Positions 1-6,827 of a stretch of 17,619 bases of DNA are shown one piece after another. The notes under the pieces were generated by a model. That model worked only from the letters and a program-made list of their open reading frames with translations. It was not told where the DNA came from and searched no databases. Every line of letters begins with the position of its first letter. Position 1 is the stretch's first letter. A program made the position numbers and the translations under genes. Source of the stretch: Pseudomonadota bacterium. GTDB taxonomy: Bacteria; Pseudomonadota; Alphaproteobacteria; Rhizobiales; Xanthobacteraceae. The DNA lies in assembly GCA_023387555.1 (NCBI GenBank), contig JAEWHY010000512.1:1-17619 (forward strand). The letters run 5' to 3'.

Positions 1-407
1 GAGATGGTGCGCACGACGCGCGCCGCTTCCGGCCGCGCGAGATCGATCGACAGAAGGCCGTGCCTCAAGTCCGCCTGCAGTACCTCCATCCCGTCCGCCA
101 GCACGAACGTGCGCTGGAATTGGCGGGCGGCGATGCCGCGGTGGATGAAAGTGCGTGTCTTGTCCTCGGCCTGGCGACCGCGGATGACAAGCTGGTTCTC
201 CTCGACGCTCACTTCGAGCTGATCGAGCGTGAAGCCGGCCACGGCGAGCGTGATGCGCAGACGCTCCGGGTGCCGGTCGTCGCGCGCAAGCCGCTCGATG
301 TTGTAGGGGGGGTATCCGTCCGCCGCTTTGGTGACGCGGTCGAGCACACGCTCGATCTCGTCGAACCCCAAAAGAAACGGGCTGGACAACGAAGGCATTC
401 GGGACAT
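1..407 (-). CDS. Hsp20/alpha-crystallin small heat-shock protein (3' end beyond window)
   Basis: ATP-independent holdase chaperone of the small heat-shock protein family, cytoplasmic, protecting unfolded proteins during heat stress. The visible 135 residues begin MSRMPSLSSPFLLGFDEIER, an N-terminus typical of rhizobial IbpA/HspD-type Hsp20. The alpha-crystallin domain starts near residue 38, with YNIERL, then LRITLAVAGF, a VEENQLVIRG strand and a QRTFVL segment. The gene runs off the left edge, so the C-terminal extension with its IxI anchor is not visible. The ATG at 405-407 is chosen because AAAGGA lies just upstream on the minus strand and is sequestered in a hairpin. Expression is probably heat-controlled at two levels: an RpoH-type promoter and a ROSE-like leader, listed separately. 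Family assignment is firm; the exact paralogue is uncertain because rhizobia carry many. Confidence 0.9.
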   Translation of the reverse strand, partial: MSRMPSLSSPFLLGFDEIERVLDRVTKAADGYPPYNIERLARDDRHPERLRITLAVAGFTLDQLEVSVEENQLVIRGRQAEDKTRTFIHRGIAARQFQRTFVLADGMEVLQADLRHGLLSIDLARPEAARVVRTI

Positions 408-487
408 CTCAAAGTCCTTTCCAGCGACTTTGACACGGGGCCCAAAGAGGCACCCCCTGCAACCCTCCGGCAACCACCGGCGAGTTG
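408..487 (-). promoter_or_regulatory. ROSE-like RNA thermometer in the hsp20 5' leader
   Basis: Seen: on the minus strand the leader ends in a hairpin with a perfect 7-bp stem, CAAAGTC (426-432) against GACTTTG (410-416), placed so that the AAGGA Shine-Dalgarno lies in the closing half. The opening half contains TCGCT and the closing half AGGA, separated by GGAA. Known: ROSE elements upstream of rhizobial small heat-shock genes share a U(U/C)GCU box that pairs imperfectly with the AGGA ribosome site and melts on heating. The match to that box is exact. Further upstream, GC-rich segments such as CCGG...CCGG and GGGG...CCCC could form the extra 5' hairpins usual for ROSE. The leader would be about 80 nt if transcription starts near 487. 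Confidence 0.72.
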
Positions 488-493
488 ACCCGT

Positions 494-521
494 ATATGGG
501 CAGAATTTGGGTCAATTCAAG
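494..521 (-). promoter_or_regulatory. RpoH (sigma-32)-type promoter for hsp20
   Basis: On the minus strand CTTGAA (516-521) is followed after 15 bases by CCCATAT (494-500). This resembles the heat-shock sigma factor consensus, CTTGAA upstream and CCCCAT-T downstream. The position would start transcription about 80 nt before the hsp20 ATG, a sensible length for the leader thermometer. A 7-bp inverted repeat, TTGACCC (485-491) / GGGTCAA (509-515), overlaps the spacer and likely start site and might be an operator or chance. Confidence 0.68.
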
Positions 522-554
522 CGGCCGGTGGAACCCGCGGAAATGATCCGTAAA

Positions 555-1868
555 TTACTGATTGGCCGTTTCGAAGCGCTGCAGGATCTCGTCGCCGCGC
601 CGGACCGCGTCGTCGAGCGCGGCTTTTGGCGATTTGCGACCGGCCAGGGCGGCTTCCAGTTCCTCCTGGATGATGTCGCGGATCACCACATAGGAACCGA
701 GCCGCAGTCCTTTCGAATTCGTGGTCGGCGGGTTCAGGGTGATTTGCTGGATCGAGATATCGGTGCCGGGATTGCGGTCATAGAACCCGAGGGCGCGCGT
801 GTGCTCGTATGCCGCGTGGGTGATCGGAAGGTAGCCGGTCCATTGATGCCAGTGCGCCTGCACCTCCGGCCGTGACAGGAACGACAGGAAACGGGCGACG
901 CCCCTGTATTCCGCTTGCGGACGGTCGCGGAGCACCCAGAGCGATCCACCGCCGATGATCGAGTTTTGCGGAGCGCCGGCAACATCCGGCCAGTAGGGCA
1001 GCATCCCGTAGCCGATCTCGAACCTGGCATTGGCCAGAATGTCGGCGCGCGCGGCGGATGAGGATATCAGGATGCCGCACTCGCTGTTGTAGAAGCGGCT
1101 CTCGGCCTCGTTGGTGCGCCCGGAATAATCGAACAGGCCGCCCTTCTGCCAATCGACCAGCGCCGCGATATGGCCGGTCACCACGAGGTTGTTGAATTTC
1201 AGGCGCGCGCCGGGACCGCTCATGCCGTTGTCGAGTGTTGCGATCGGCAGGTTATGGAAGGCGGAGAAATTCTCGACGTTGATCCATGATGGCCAGCCGG
1301 TGGTCAGCCCGCACGGGATCTTACGTCCGACCAGCTTGCGGGCCGCGGCTTCGAGCTCGGGCCATGTCGCGGGCGCCTTGTCGGGATCGATCCCGGCCAG
1401 CCGGAACTGATCCTTGTTGTAGTAGAGGATCGGCGTCGACGCATTGAACGGAAACGACAGCAGGTGACCGCTGGCATCGGAATAATAACCGGCCACTGCA
1501 GGCAGGAATGTTTCAGGCGCAAGATCGATGCCCTGCTCGCGCAGCAGCTGGTGCACCGGATACACGACGCCCTTGGCGGCCATCATGGTGGCCGTTGAGA
1601 CTTCTGCGGTCTGCAGAATGGCGGGGTGCTGTCTGGACCGCTGCGCGAACATCGCCGCGGTCATGGTCTCGGTGTACAGGCCCTTGTACGTCGGAACGAC
1701 CTTGTATTCGGATTGCGACAGATTGAAATCGGCCGCCAGCCGCTCGACCTCGCGCCCGAGTTCGCCCGGCATCGCGTGCCACCAATGGATTTCGGTCACG
1801 GCCGCGACCGGCGCCGCGCCCAAGAGCGAGGCGATGGACACCAGAGCGGCAACAGCGAGCCTTCGCAT
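555..1868 (-). CDS. ugpB: UgpB-like glycerol-3-phosphate ABC transporter substrate-binding protein
   Basis: Periplasmic solute-binding protein of the UgpBAEC ABC importer family for sn-glycerol-3-phosphate and glycerophosphodiesters. The 437-residue product has about the length of E. coli UgpB and shares landmarks along its whole length: a WWHAMPGELG start of the mature protein, VPTYKG, GYYSD, a STPILYYNKD strand, WINVENFSAFHNLP, IIGGGSLWV, GYLPIT and KGLRLG. A Sec signal peptide (residues 1-23, hydrophobic core, ending PVAA) precedes VTEIHWWH. The ATG at 1868 is preferred over one seven codons upstream because a GGGGGGA ribosome site sits 5 nt before it and it begins the signal peptide directly. 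No ugpA, ugpE or ugpC lies alongside: downstream is hsp20, upstream a tRNA. It must use permease and ATPase subunits encoded elsewhere, or act alone. Family assignment is strong; the exact ligand is inferred. Confidence 0.9.
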   Translation of the reverse strand: MRRLAVAALVSIASLLGAAPVAAVTEIHWWHAMPGELGREVERLAADFNLSQSEYKVVPTYKGLYTETMTAAMFAQRSRQHPAILQTAEVSTATMMAAKGVVYPVHQLLREQGIDLAPETFLPAVAGYYSDASGHLLSFPFNASTPILYYNKDQFRLAGIDPDKAPATWPELEAAARKLVGRKIPCGLTTGWPSWINVENFSAFHNLPIATLDNGMSGPGARLKFNNLVVTGHIAALVDWQKGGLFDYSGRTNEAESRFYNSECGILISSSAARADILANARFEIGYGMLPYWPDVAGAPQNSIIGGGSLWVLRDRPQAEYRGVARFLSFLSRPEVQAHWHQWTGYLPITHAAYEHTRALGFYDRNPGTDISIQQITLNPPTTNSKGLRLGSYVVIRDIIQEELEAALAGRKSPKAALDDAVRRGDEILQRFETANQ

Positions 1869-1896
1869 GACGTCCCCCCAAAACGCCAAAGCGTCG

Positions 1897-1909
1897 CGGC
1901 ATGATGCCG
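1897..1909. repeat. Odd-length palindrome upstream of ugpB
   Basis: CGGCAT (1897-1902), a single G, then ATGCCG (1904-1909) forms a perfect 6-bp inverted repeat about 30 bp upstream of the ugpB start. It could be an operator or the base of a small structure; nothing else supports a function. Confidence 0.25.
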
Positions 1910-1984
1910 TGCGCCCGTACTCATTTACAGCCGAGACGGGAACGCTTCAATTCGTCGGGAACTGAATAGGCGTGCTGGAAGGGA

Positions 1985-2019
1985 CTCAAAACAGAAAAGG
2001 CCGCTTTGGAAGCGGCCTT
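1985..2019 (-). terminator. Rho-independent terminator of tRNA-Ala
   Basis: AAGGCCGCTT (1997-2006) and AAGCGGCCTT (2010-2019) form a perfect 10-bp stem with a 3-nt loop. Read on the minus strand it is followed by a T-rich tract, TTTTCTGTTTT. It lies about 40 nt beyond the tRNA 3' end, in the right orientation to end its transcript before ugpB. The opposite direction lacks a good T tract. Confidence 0.85.
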
Positions 2020-2059
2020 CGAATTCCCGATGTGAATTTCAGACATATGCGGCGGGGGT

Positions 2060-2135
<76 letters not shown>

Positions 2136-2192
2136 GTAACCCGTCTCCGTCCGCAGCGGGTTGCGGGCGGATATACTACCTTGCGCGGACGA

Positions 2193-2582
2193 TCAAGTCT
2201 CTTCGTCTTTTTCCAGGCCGTCACCGATAATATCGGTCACGTCGTCGGCGCCTTCTTCATCTTCCTCGATGAAGGTCGAATCATCGTCGACGACGTCGTC
2301 CTCGACCTCGATATCATCATCGACGGCGTCCGGCAGCTCCGACTTCTTGCCCTGCGCCTCGGCATCGGCGTCCTCGAGCGAGACGAATTCGGCGCCCTCG
2401 GCATCTGCCGTCTCGAGCTCGGGCTCGGCGGCTTTCTCGACGCGGCCGCGCGAGGCCATGACCGGAGCGATCGGCACCACCTCGCCGGTATAGGGCGAGA
2501 TCACCGGATCCTTGTTCAGATCGTAGAATTTGCGGCCCGTCACCGGACAGATGCGCTTGGTACCGAGCTCAGGCTTTGCCAC
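2193..2582 (-). CDS. TIGR02300 (FYDLN acid domain) family protein
   Basis: A 129-residue protein of unknown function, widespread in alphaproteobacteria. The conserved N-terminus (residues 1-40) holds RICPVTGRKFYDLNKDP followed by ISPYTGE, the signature FYDLN segment, which resembles half of a zinc ribbon but has only one cysteine (Cys12). Residues 52-129 are strongly acidic (runs such as DDDIEVEDDVVDDD and EEDEEG), probably disordered. The start codon is GTG at 2582, giving the family-typical MAKPELGTKR; an AGGGA lies about 9 nt before it. The gene is on the minus strand, upstream of the tRNA-Ala and divergent from aroA. No function can be deduced; the acidic tail hints at binding a basic partner, but that is speculation. 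Confidence 0.9.
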   Translation of the reverse strand: MAKPELGTKRICPVTGRKFYDLNKDPVISPYTGEVVPIAPVMASRGRVEKAAEPELETADAEGAEFVSLEDADAEAQGKKSELPDAVDDDIEVEDDVVDDDSTFIEEDEEGADDVTDIIGDGLEKDEET

Positions 2583-2752
2583 GGTCGGAGATCCCTGAAG
2601 AAGCTTTTCGAATGAGCGGCTGAATTGGAGGCTTGGGCGACCGCTGTCAATACCATTATCGGCGTTCGGGACGCTTTTAGCAGCCGGGCTGGATGACGCG
2701 GCGGACGGCCGGTGCTAGGAGACCCCGCCATTTTGCCGGACGATACACCACC

Positions 2753-4090
2753 GTGAGCCACAATCTGCCCGCCATGCCTTTGACCGCGCGCCGTTCGTCC
2801 GCCCTGCGCGGGCGGGCCAGGGTGCCCGGAGACAAGTCGATTTCGCATCGCGCCCTGATTCTGGCGGCGATGACGGTCGGCGAGACCCGCATCTCGGGCC
2901 TGCTCGAAGGCGAGGACGTGATCAACACCGCCAAGGCGATGCGCGCGCTGGGCGCCGTGGCCGAGCGCACCGGCGAGGGCGCATGGTCGGTACGGGGCGT
3001 CGGCGTCGCGGGGTTCGCGCAGCCGGAGGCACCGCTCGATTTCGGCAATTCCGGGACCGGCTGCCGGCTGGTCATGGGCACCGTCGCGGGCTGCCCGGTG
3101 ACGGCGGTGTTCGATGGCGACGCATCGCTTCGCAAGCGGCCGATGAATCGCGTGCTCGAGCCCCTGACCCGGATCGGCGCGCGTGTGGTGGATGTCGCCG
3201 AGGGCGGCCGGCTGCCGTTGACCCTCCAGGGCGCGCGGGACCCGGTCCCGATCGAATTCGTCCCGCCGGTGGCGTCGGCCCAGCTCAAGTCCGCGGTGCT
3301 GCTTGCGGGCCTTGCCGCGCCCGGCGAGACCATCGTGGTCGAAAAGGAAGCGACCCGCGATCACACCGAAAAGATGCTGACGCATTTTGGCGCGAAGGTT
3401 CGCGTCGAACCGCTGGGCGCGCACGGCCGCCGCATCACGCTCACCGGACGCCCGGAGCTGTCTCCCGCGCCGTTGCAGGTGCCGGCCGACCCATCATCCG
3501 CGGCATTCCCGCTTGCGGCAGCCCTGATCGTGCCGGGCTCCGAGATCGTGCTGGACGGCGTGATGATGAATCCGCTGCGGACCGGGCTTTTCCTGACCTT
3601 GCGCGAGATGGGCGCCGATATCGAAACGCTGGCCGTGACGAATGACGGCGGCGAGGAGGTCGCCGATCTGCGCGTGAAGGCTTCGTCACTGCGCGGCGTC
3701 GATGTGCCGGCGGAGCGTGCGCCTGCGATGATCGACGAATATCCGATCCTTGCGGTGCTGGCGTCCTTTGCGGAGGGCACGACCCGCATGCGGGGCCTGA
3801 GCGAATTGCGGGTCAAGGAATCCGATCGTCTGGCGGCCACCGCCGACATGCTGAGGGTGAACGGCGTTGCGGTCGAGATCGAGGGCGATGACCTGATCGT
3901 CCACGGCAACGGCAGGGCGCCGGGGGGCGGCGTGGTTGCGACGCACATGGACCATCGGCTGGCGATGTCGGCGCTGGTTATGGGGCTCGCAAGCGACAAA
4001 CCGGTTGCGGTCGATGATGCGGCGTTCATTGCGACGAGCTTCCCCGGCTTCGTCGAACTGATGCGCGGGCTTGGAGCGGAACTTTCGTGA
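2753..4090 (+). CDS. aroA: 3-phosphoshikimate 1-carboxyvinyltransferase (EPSP synthase, class II type)
   Basis: Transfers the enolpyruvyl group of PEP to shikimate 3-phosphate, the sixth shikimate-pathway step, in the cytoplasm. The 445-residue product shows VPGDKSISHRALI (Lys28, Ser29), LDFGNSGTGCRL (97-106), DGDASLRKRPM, SAQLKSAVLLAG, DPSSAAFPLAAAL, MIDEYPILAV, LRVKESDRL and ATHMDHRLAMS. These features place it with the class II enzymes. The GTG at 2753 gives an eight-residue lead before PLTARR, which I recall as the length in Rhodopseudomonas relatives; ATG at 2774 is the alternative, and neither has a strong ribosome site. The stop overlaps the cmk start by 4 nt, so the two are probably translationally coupled. 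At the position where Agrobacterium CP4 EPSPS has Ala100, this protein has Gly101. Confidence 0.96.
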   Translation: MSHNLPAMPLTARRSSALRGRARVPGDKSISHRALILAAMTVGETRISGLLEGEDVINTAKAMRALGAVAERTGEGAWSVRGVGVAGFAQPEAPLDFGNSGTGCRLVMGTVAGCPVTAVFDGDASLRKRPMNRVLEPLTRIGARVVDVAEGGRLPLTLQGARDPVPIEFVPPVASAQLKSAVLLAGLAAPGETIVVEKEATRDHTEKMLTHFGAKVRVEPLGAHGRRITLTGRPELSPAPLQVPADPSSAAFPLAAALIVPGSEIVLDGVMMNPLRTGLFLTLREMGADIETLAVTNDGGEEVADLRVKASSLRGVDVPAERAPAMIDEYPILAVLASFAEGTTRMRGLSELRVKESDRLAATADMLRVNGVAVEIEGDDLIVHGNGRAPGGGVVATHMDHRLAMSALVMGLASDKPVAVDDAAFIATSFPGFVELMRGLGAELS

Positions 4091-4722
4091 TAATCGCAAT
4101 TGACGGGCCGGCGGCGTCCGGGAAGGGCACCATCGCCAAGCGCCTGGCGGCGCATTATGGCTTCAGGCATCTCGACACCGGGCTTCTCTACCGCGGTGTT
4201 GGATTTGCGGTGCTGCAGGCCGGGCAGCTTGAGGATCGCGCGGCAGCGATCGCCGCGGCGCGCGGTTATGATCCGGCCCGCTACCCCGAAGATGCGCTGA
4301 AATCGGACGAGGTGGCAAAGGCCGCCTCGGTGGTTGCGGTCATCCCCGAGGTTCGCGAAGCGCTCATCGCGCTGCAGCATGAATTTGCGCGCTCGAAGCC
4401 CGGTTCCGTGATCGACGGACGCGATATCGGGACCGTCATCGCCCCGCACGCCGAGGTTAAGATTTTCGTAACCGCGTCCGCGGAAGAGCGCGCCCGGCGC
4501 CGGATCCTGGAGTTGCGCGGCCGGGGCGAGACCGTGGATGACGCAGCAGTGCTCGCCGACATCAAGGCCCGCGACGAGCGCGACATGAACCGGGCGGTGG
4601 CGCCGCTGCGGCAGGCCGAAGACGCGGTCTTGCTGGATACCACGCATTTAGCTATATCCCCAGCGGTCCAGGCCGCCATCGACATAGTCGAGGCCGTCCG
4701 GGCGGGCCGAAGGCCGGCTTAA
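4087..4722 (+). CDS. cmk: (d)CMP kinase
   Basis: Cytidylate kinase, phosphorylating CMP and dCMP with ATP in pyrimidine nucleotide salvage and synthesis. The 211-residue product starts MIIAIDGPAASGKGT, with the P-loop GPAASGKGT at residues 7-15. The nucleotide-monophosphate-binding DTGLLYR follows, then IDGRDIGTVIAPHAEVKIFVTA and an Arg-rich lid (EERARRRILELRGRG). The start is GTG at 4087, forming GTGA with the aroA stop, so it should be expressed with aroA. The order aroA-cmk-rpsA is common in proteobacteria. Length and motifs are normal. Confidence 0.96.
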   Translation: MIIAIDGPAASGKGTIAKRLAAHYGFRHLDTGLLYRGVGFAVLQAGQLEDRAAAIAAARGYDPARYPEDALKSDEVAKAASVVAVIPEVREALIALQHEFARSKPGSVIDGRDIGTVIAPHAEVKIFVTASAEERARRRILELRGRGETVDDAAVLADIKARDERDMNRAVAPLRQAEDAVLLDTTHLAISPAVQAAIDIVEAVRAGRRPA

Positions 4723-4821
4723 CCGCCCTTCGTCGCTGGAGGAACAGCCCGCTTCACCGCCTCTTCGGGAGGCCTCGGACAAAGCCATCATCGTTCCGGT
4801 CGAACGGCATATCGCGCCGAC

Positions 4822-4866
4822 CCGCCGCCATGCGGCGGTGCCAAAGGCTCTTGCGGGGCCTTTGGC
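4822..4866 (+). promoter_or_regulatory. Twin hairpins in the rpsA 5' leader
   Basis: Two adjacent stems lie 55-100 nt before rpsA: CCGCCGC (4822-4828) / GCGGCGG (4832-4838) with a 3-nt loop, and GCCAAAGG (4840-4847) / CCTTTGGC (4859-4866) with an 11-nt loop. Neither is followed by a T run, so they are not ordinary terminators. E. coli rpsA is autoregulated by S1 binding to its structured leader; a similar role here is inference from position alone. Confidence 0.45.
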
Positions 4867-4920
4867 CCGTGCGTTCGGAACATTCTTGATCGAACCCGGC
4901 GCCCGCACACAGGAGAATTC

Positions 4921-6639
4921 ATGGCCCAAGCAGCGACCAGCACCCCATCGCGCGAAGATTTCGCGGCGATGCTTGAAGAGTCCTTCACCCAGGGAAACCT
5001 GCATGAAGGTTCGGTTATCAAGGGTAAAGTTGTCGGCATCGAAAAAGACGTCGCCATCATCGACGTCGGACTGAAGACTGAAGGCCGCGTCCAGCTGCGC
5101 GAATTCACCGGACCCGGCCGCGGTAACGAGATCAAGGTCGGTGACGAGGTCGAGGTCTACCTGGAGCGCGTCGAGAATGCGCTCGGTGAGGCGGTCCTGT
5201 CGCGCGACAAGGCGCGCCGCGAAGAGAGCTGGGGCAAGCTCGAAGGCGCCTTCAAGAACCAGGAGAAGGTTCAGGGCGTCATCTTCAATCAGGTCAAGGG
5301 TGGCTTCACCGTCGATCTCGATGGTGCCGTGGCCTTCCTTCCGCGTTCGCAGGTCGACATCCGTCCGATCCGCGACGTGACCCCGCTGATGAACAATCCG
5401 CAGCAGTTCCAGATCCTGAAGATGGATCGCCGCCGCGGCAACATCGTCGTGTCGCGCCGCACCGTGCTGGAAGAGACCCGCGCGGAACAGCGTCAGGAAC
5501 TGGTGCAGAACCTCGAAGAAGGTCAGGTCATCGACGGCGTGGTCAAGAACATCACCGATTACGGTGCGTTCGTGGACCTCGGCGGCATCGACGGCCTGCT
5601 GCATGTCACCGACATTGCGTGGCGTCGCGTCAATCACCCGACCGAAGTGCTCAATATCGGCCAGTCGGTGAAGGTGAAGATCATCAAGATCAATCACGAC
5701 ACGCACCGCATCTCGCTTGGCATGAAGCAGCTGCTCGACGATCCGTGGCAGGGCATCGAGGCCAAGTATCCGATCAACGGCCGCTTCACCGGTCGCGTCA
5801 CCAACATCACCGACTACGGCGCGTTCGTGGAACTGGAGCCGGGCATCGAAGGCCTGATCCACGTCTCCGAGATGTCCTGGACCAAGAAGAACGTGCATCC
5901 GGGCAAGATCGTCTCGACCTCGCAGGAAGTGGAAGTCCAGATCCTCGAAGTCGATCCGGTCAAGCGGCGTATTTCGCTCGGTCTCAAGCAGACCATGCGC
6001 AATCCGTGGGAAGTGTTCGTCGAGCGGCATCCGCCCGGATCGATCGTCGAAGGCGAGGTCAAGAACAAGACCGAGTTCGGCCTGTTCCTGGGCCTCGACG
6101 GCGATGTCGACGGCATGGTCCATCTGTCCGACCTCGACTGGAAGCGTCCGGGCGAGCAGGTGATCGACGACTACAAGAAGGGCGACATCGTGAAGGCGAC
6201 CGTTCTCGACGTTGATGTCGAGAAGGAGCGCATCTCGCTCGGCATCAAGCAGCTTGCCCACGACCCTCTGGAAGAGGGTGTGGCCGGCGAGCTGAAGAAG
6301 GGCGACGTCGTGACCTGCGAAGTCACCGACGTGAAGGAAGGCGGCATCGACGTGAAGATCGTCGGCGCCGACCTCGACACCTTCATCCGCCGTGCCGATC
6401 TCGCCCGCGACCGCGCCGACCAGCGTTCGGAGCGTTTCCAGGTCGGCCAGAAGGTCGATGCCCGGGTCACGCAGTTCGACCGCAAGTCCCGCAAGGTCCA
6501 GGTGTCGATCAAGGCGCTGGAAGTGCAGGAGGAGAAGGAAGCCATCGCGCAATACGGCTCGTCCGACTCCGGCGCGACGCTCGGCGACATCCTTGGCACG
6601 GCGCTCAAGCGCGCCGGCGACAAGGAAAAGGCAGAGTAA
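4921..6639 (+). CDS. rpsA: 30S ribosomal protein S1
   Basis: Largest small-subunit protein; binds mRNA and helps unfold it during initiation. The 572-residue product carries six S1 RNA-binding repeats at about residues 29-96, 114-180, 200-268, 285-355, 372-443 and 458-532. Repeats 3-5 are the most regular, with ITDYGAFVDL, ITDYGAFVEL and KTEFGLFLGL strands and closing RISLG(M/L/I)KQ motifs. The first two repeats diverge, as expected for the ribosome-docking part. The ATG follows AGGAGA closely (ACAGGAGAATTC-ATG). It lies 198 nt after cmk, with its own structured leader, and is followed by a palindrome and a strong terminator, so it is probably a separately controlled unit. Length is slightly above the 557 residues of E. 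coli S1. A 634-codon open frame antisense to it is a composition artefact. Confidence 0.98.
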   Translation: MAQAATSTPSREDFAAMLEESFTQGNLHEGSVIKGKVVGIEKDVAIIDVGLKTEGRVQLREFTGPGRGNEIKVGDEVEVYLERVENALGEAVLSRDKARREESWGKLEGAFKNQEKVQGVIFNQVKGGFTVDLDGAVAFLPRSQVDIRPIRDVTPLMNNPQQFQILKMDRRRGNIVVSRRTVLEETRAEQRQELVQNLEEGQVIDGVVKNITDYGAFVDLGGIDGLLHVTDIAWRRVNHPTEVLNIGQSVKVKIIKINHDTHRISLGMKQLLDDPWQGIEAKYPINGRFTGRVTNITDYGAFVELEPGIEGLIHVSEMSWTKKNVHPGKIVSTSQEVEVQILEVDPVKRRISLGLKQTMRNPWEVFVERHPPGSIVEGEVKNKTEFGLFLGLDGDVDGMVHLSDLDWKRPGEQVIDDYKKGDIVKATVLDVDVEKERISLGIKQLAHDPLEEGVAGELKKGDVVTCEVTDVKEGGIDVKIVGADLDTFIRRADLARDRADQRSERFQVGQKVDARVTQFDRKSRKVQVSIKALEVQEEKEAIAQYGSSDSGATLGDILGTALKRAGDKEKAE

Positions 6640-6652
6640 TTTCGCCTCTCGC

Positions 6653-6682
6653 CGTCATGGCCGGCACAGCCCGGCCGTGACG
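6653..6682. repeat. Extragenic palindrome after rpsA (REP-like)
   Basis: CGTCATGGCCGG (6653-6664) and CCGGCCGTGACG (6671-6682) form a 12-bp stem with one G-U pair and a 6-nt loop. It starts 13 nt after the rpsA stop. From memory, palindromes beginning CGTCATGGCCGG occur in many copies between genes in Bradyrhizobium and relatives, so this may be one member of such a family. Only one copy is visible here. It may also protect the 3' end of the rpsA mRNA. Confidence 0.55.
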
Positions 6683-6698
6683 TGCAACAAGAATGACC

Positions 6699-6735
6699 GA
6701 ACCCCGGCGCTGCCCGCGCCGGGGTTCTTTTTTTT
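6699..6735 (+). terminator. Rho-independent terminator after rpsA
   Basis: GAACCCCGGCGC (6699-6710) and GCGCCGGGGTTC (6716-6727) form a perfect 12-bp stem with a 5-nt loop, followed directly by eight T residues (6728-6735). It ends the rpsA transcript 60-95 nt after the stop and separates rpsA from sppA. Confidence 0.95.
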
Positions 6736-6827
6736 GCCGCAGCCGTTTGCCAAATGTGAATGATTGCCGGGCTCAAATGCGCGCTTGGCGCAATGAACCC
6801 TCTTTCGAATCAGACAGGAGCGAAGCC

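Noticed and set aside
2540..3424. 294-codon minus-strand open frame over aroA's 5' part
   Set aside because: It crosses the divergent TIGR02300-aroA gap and is Arg/His/Gly-rich noise opposite conserved EPSPS motifs.
4648..6552. 634-codon open frame antisense to rpsA
   Set aside because: It lies wholly opposite a gene with clear six-repeat S1 protein; its protein is a low-complexity mix with repeated DVD/HLH patterns mirroring the S1 repeats. GC-rich codon bias leaves this frame open.
6693..6827. N-terminal extension of sppA by 45 codons
   Set aside because: The upstream ATG lies within the rpsA terminator region; the extension is unlike SppA and the ATG at 6828 has AGGAG.
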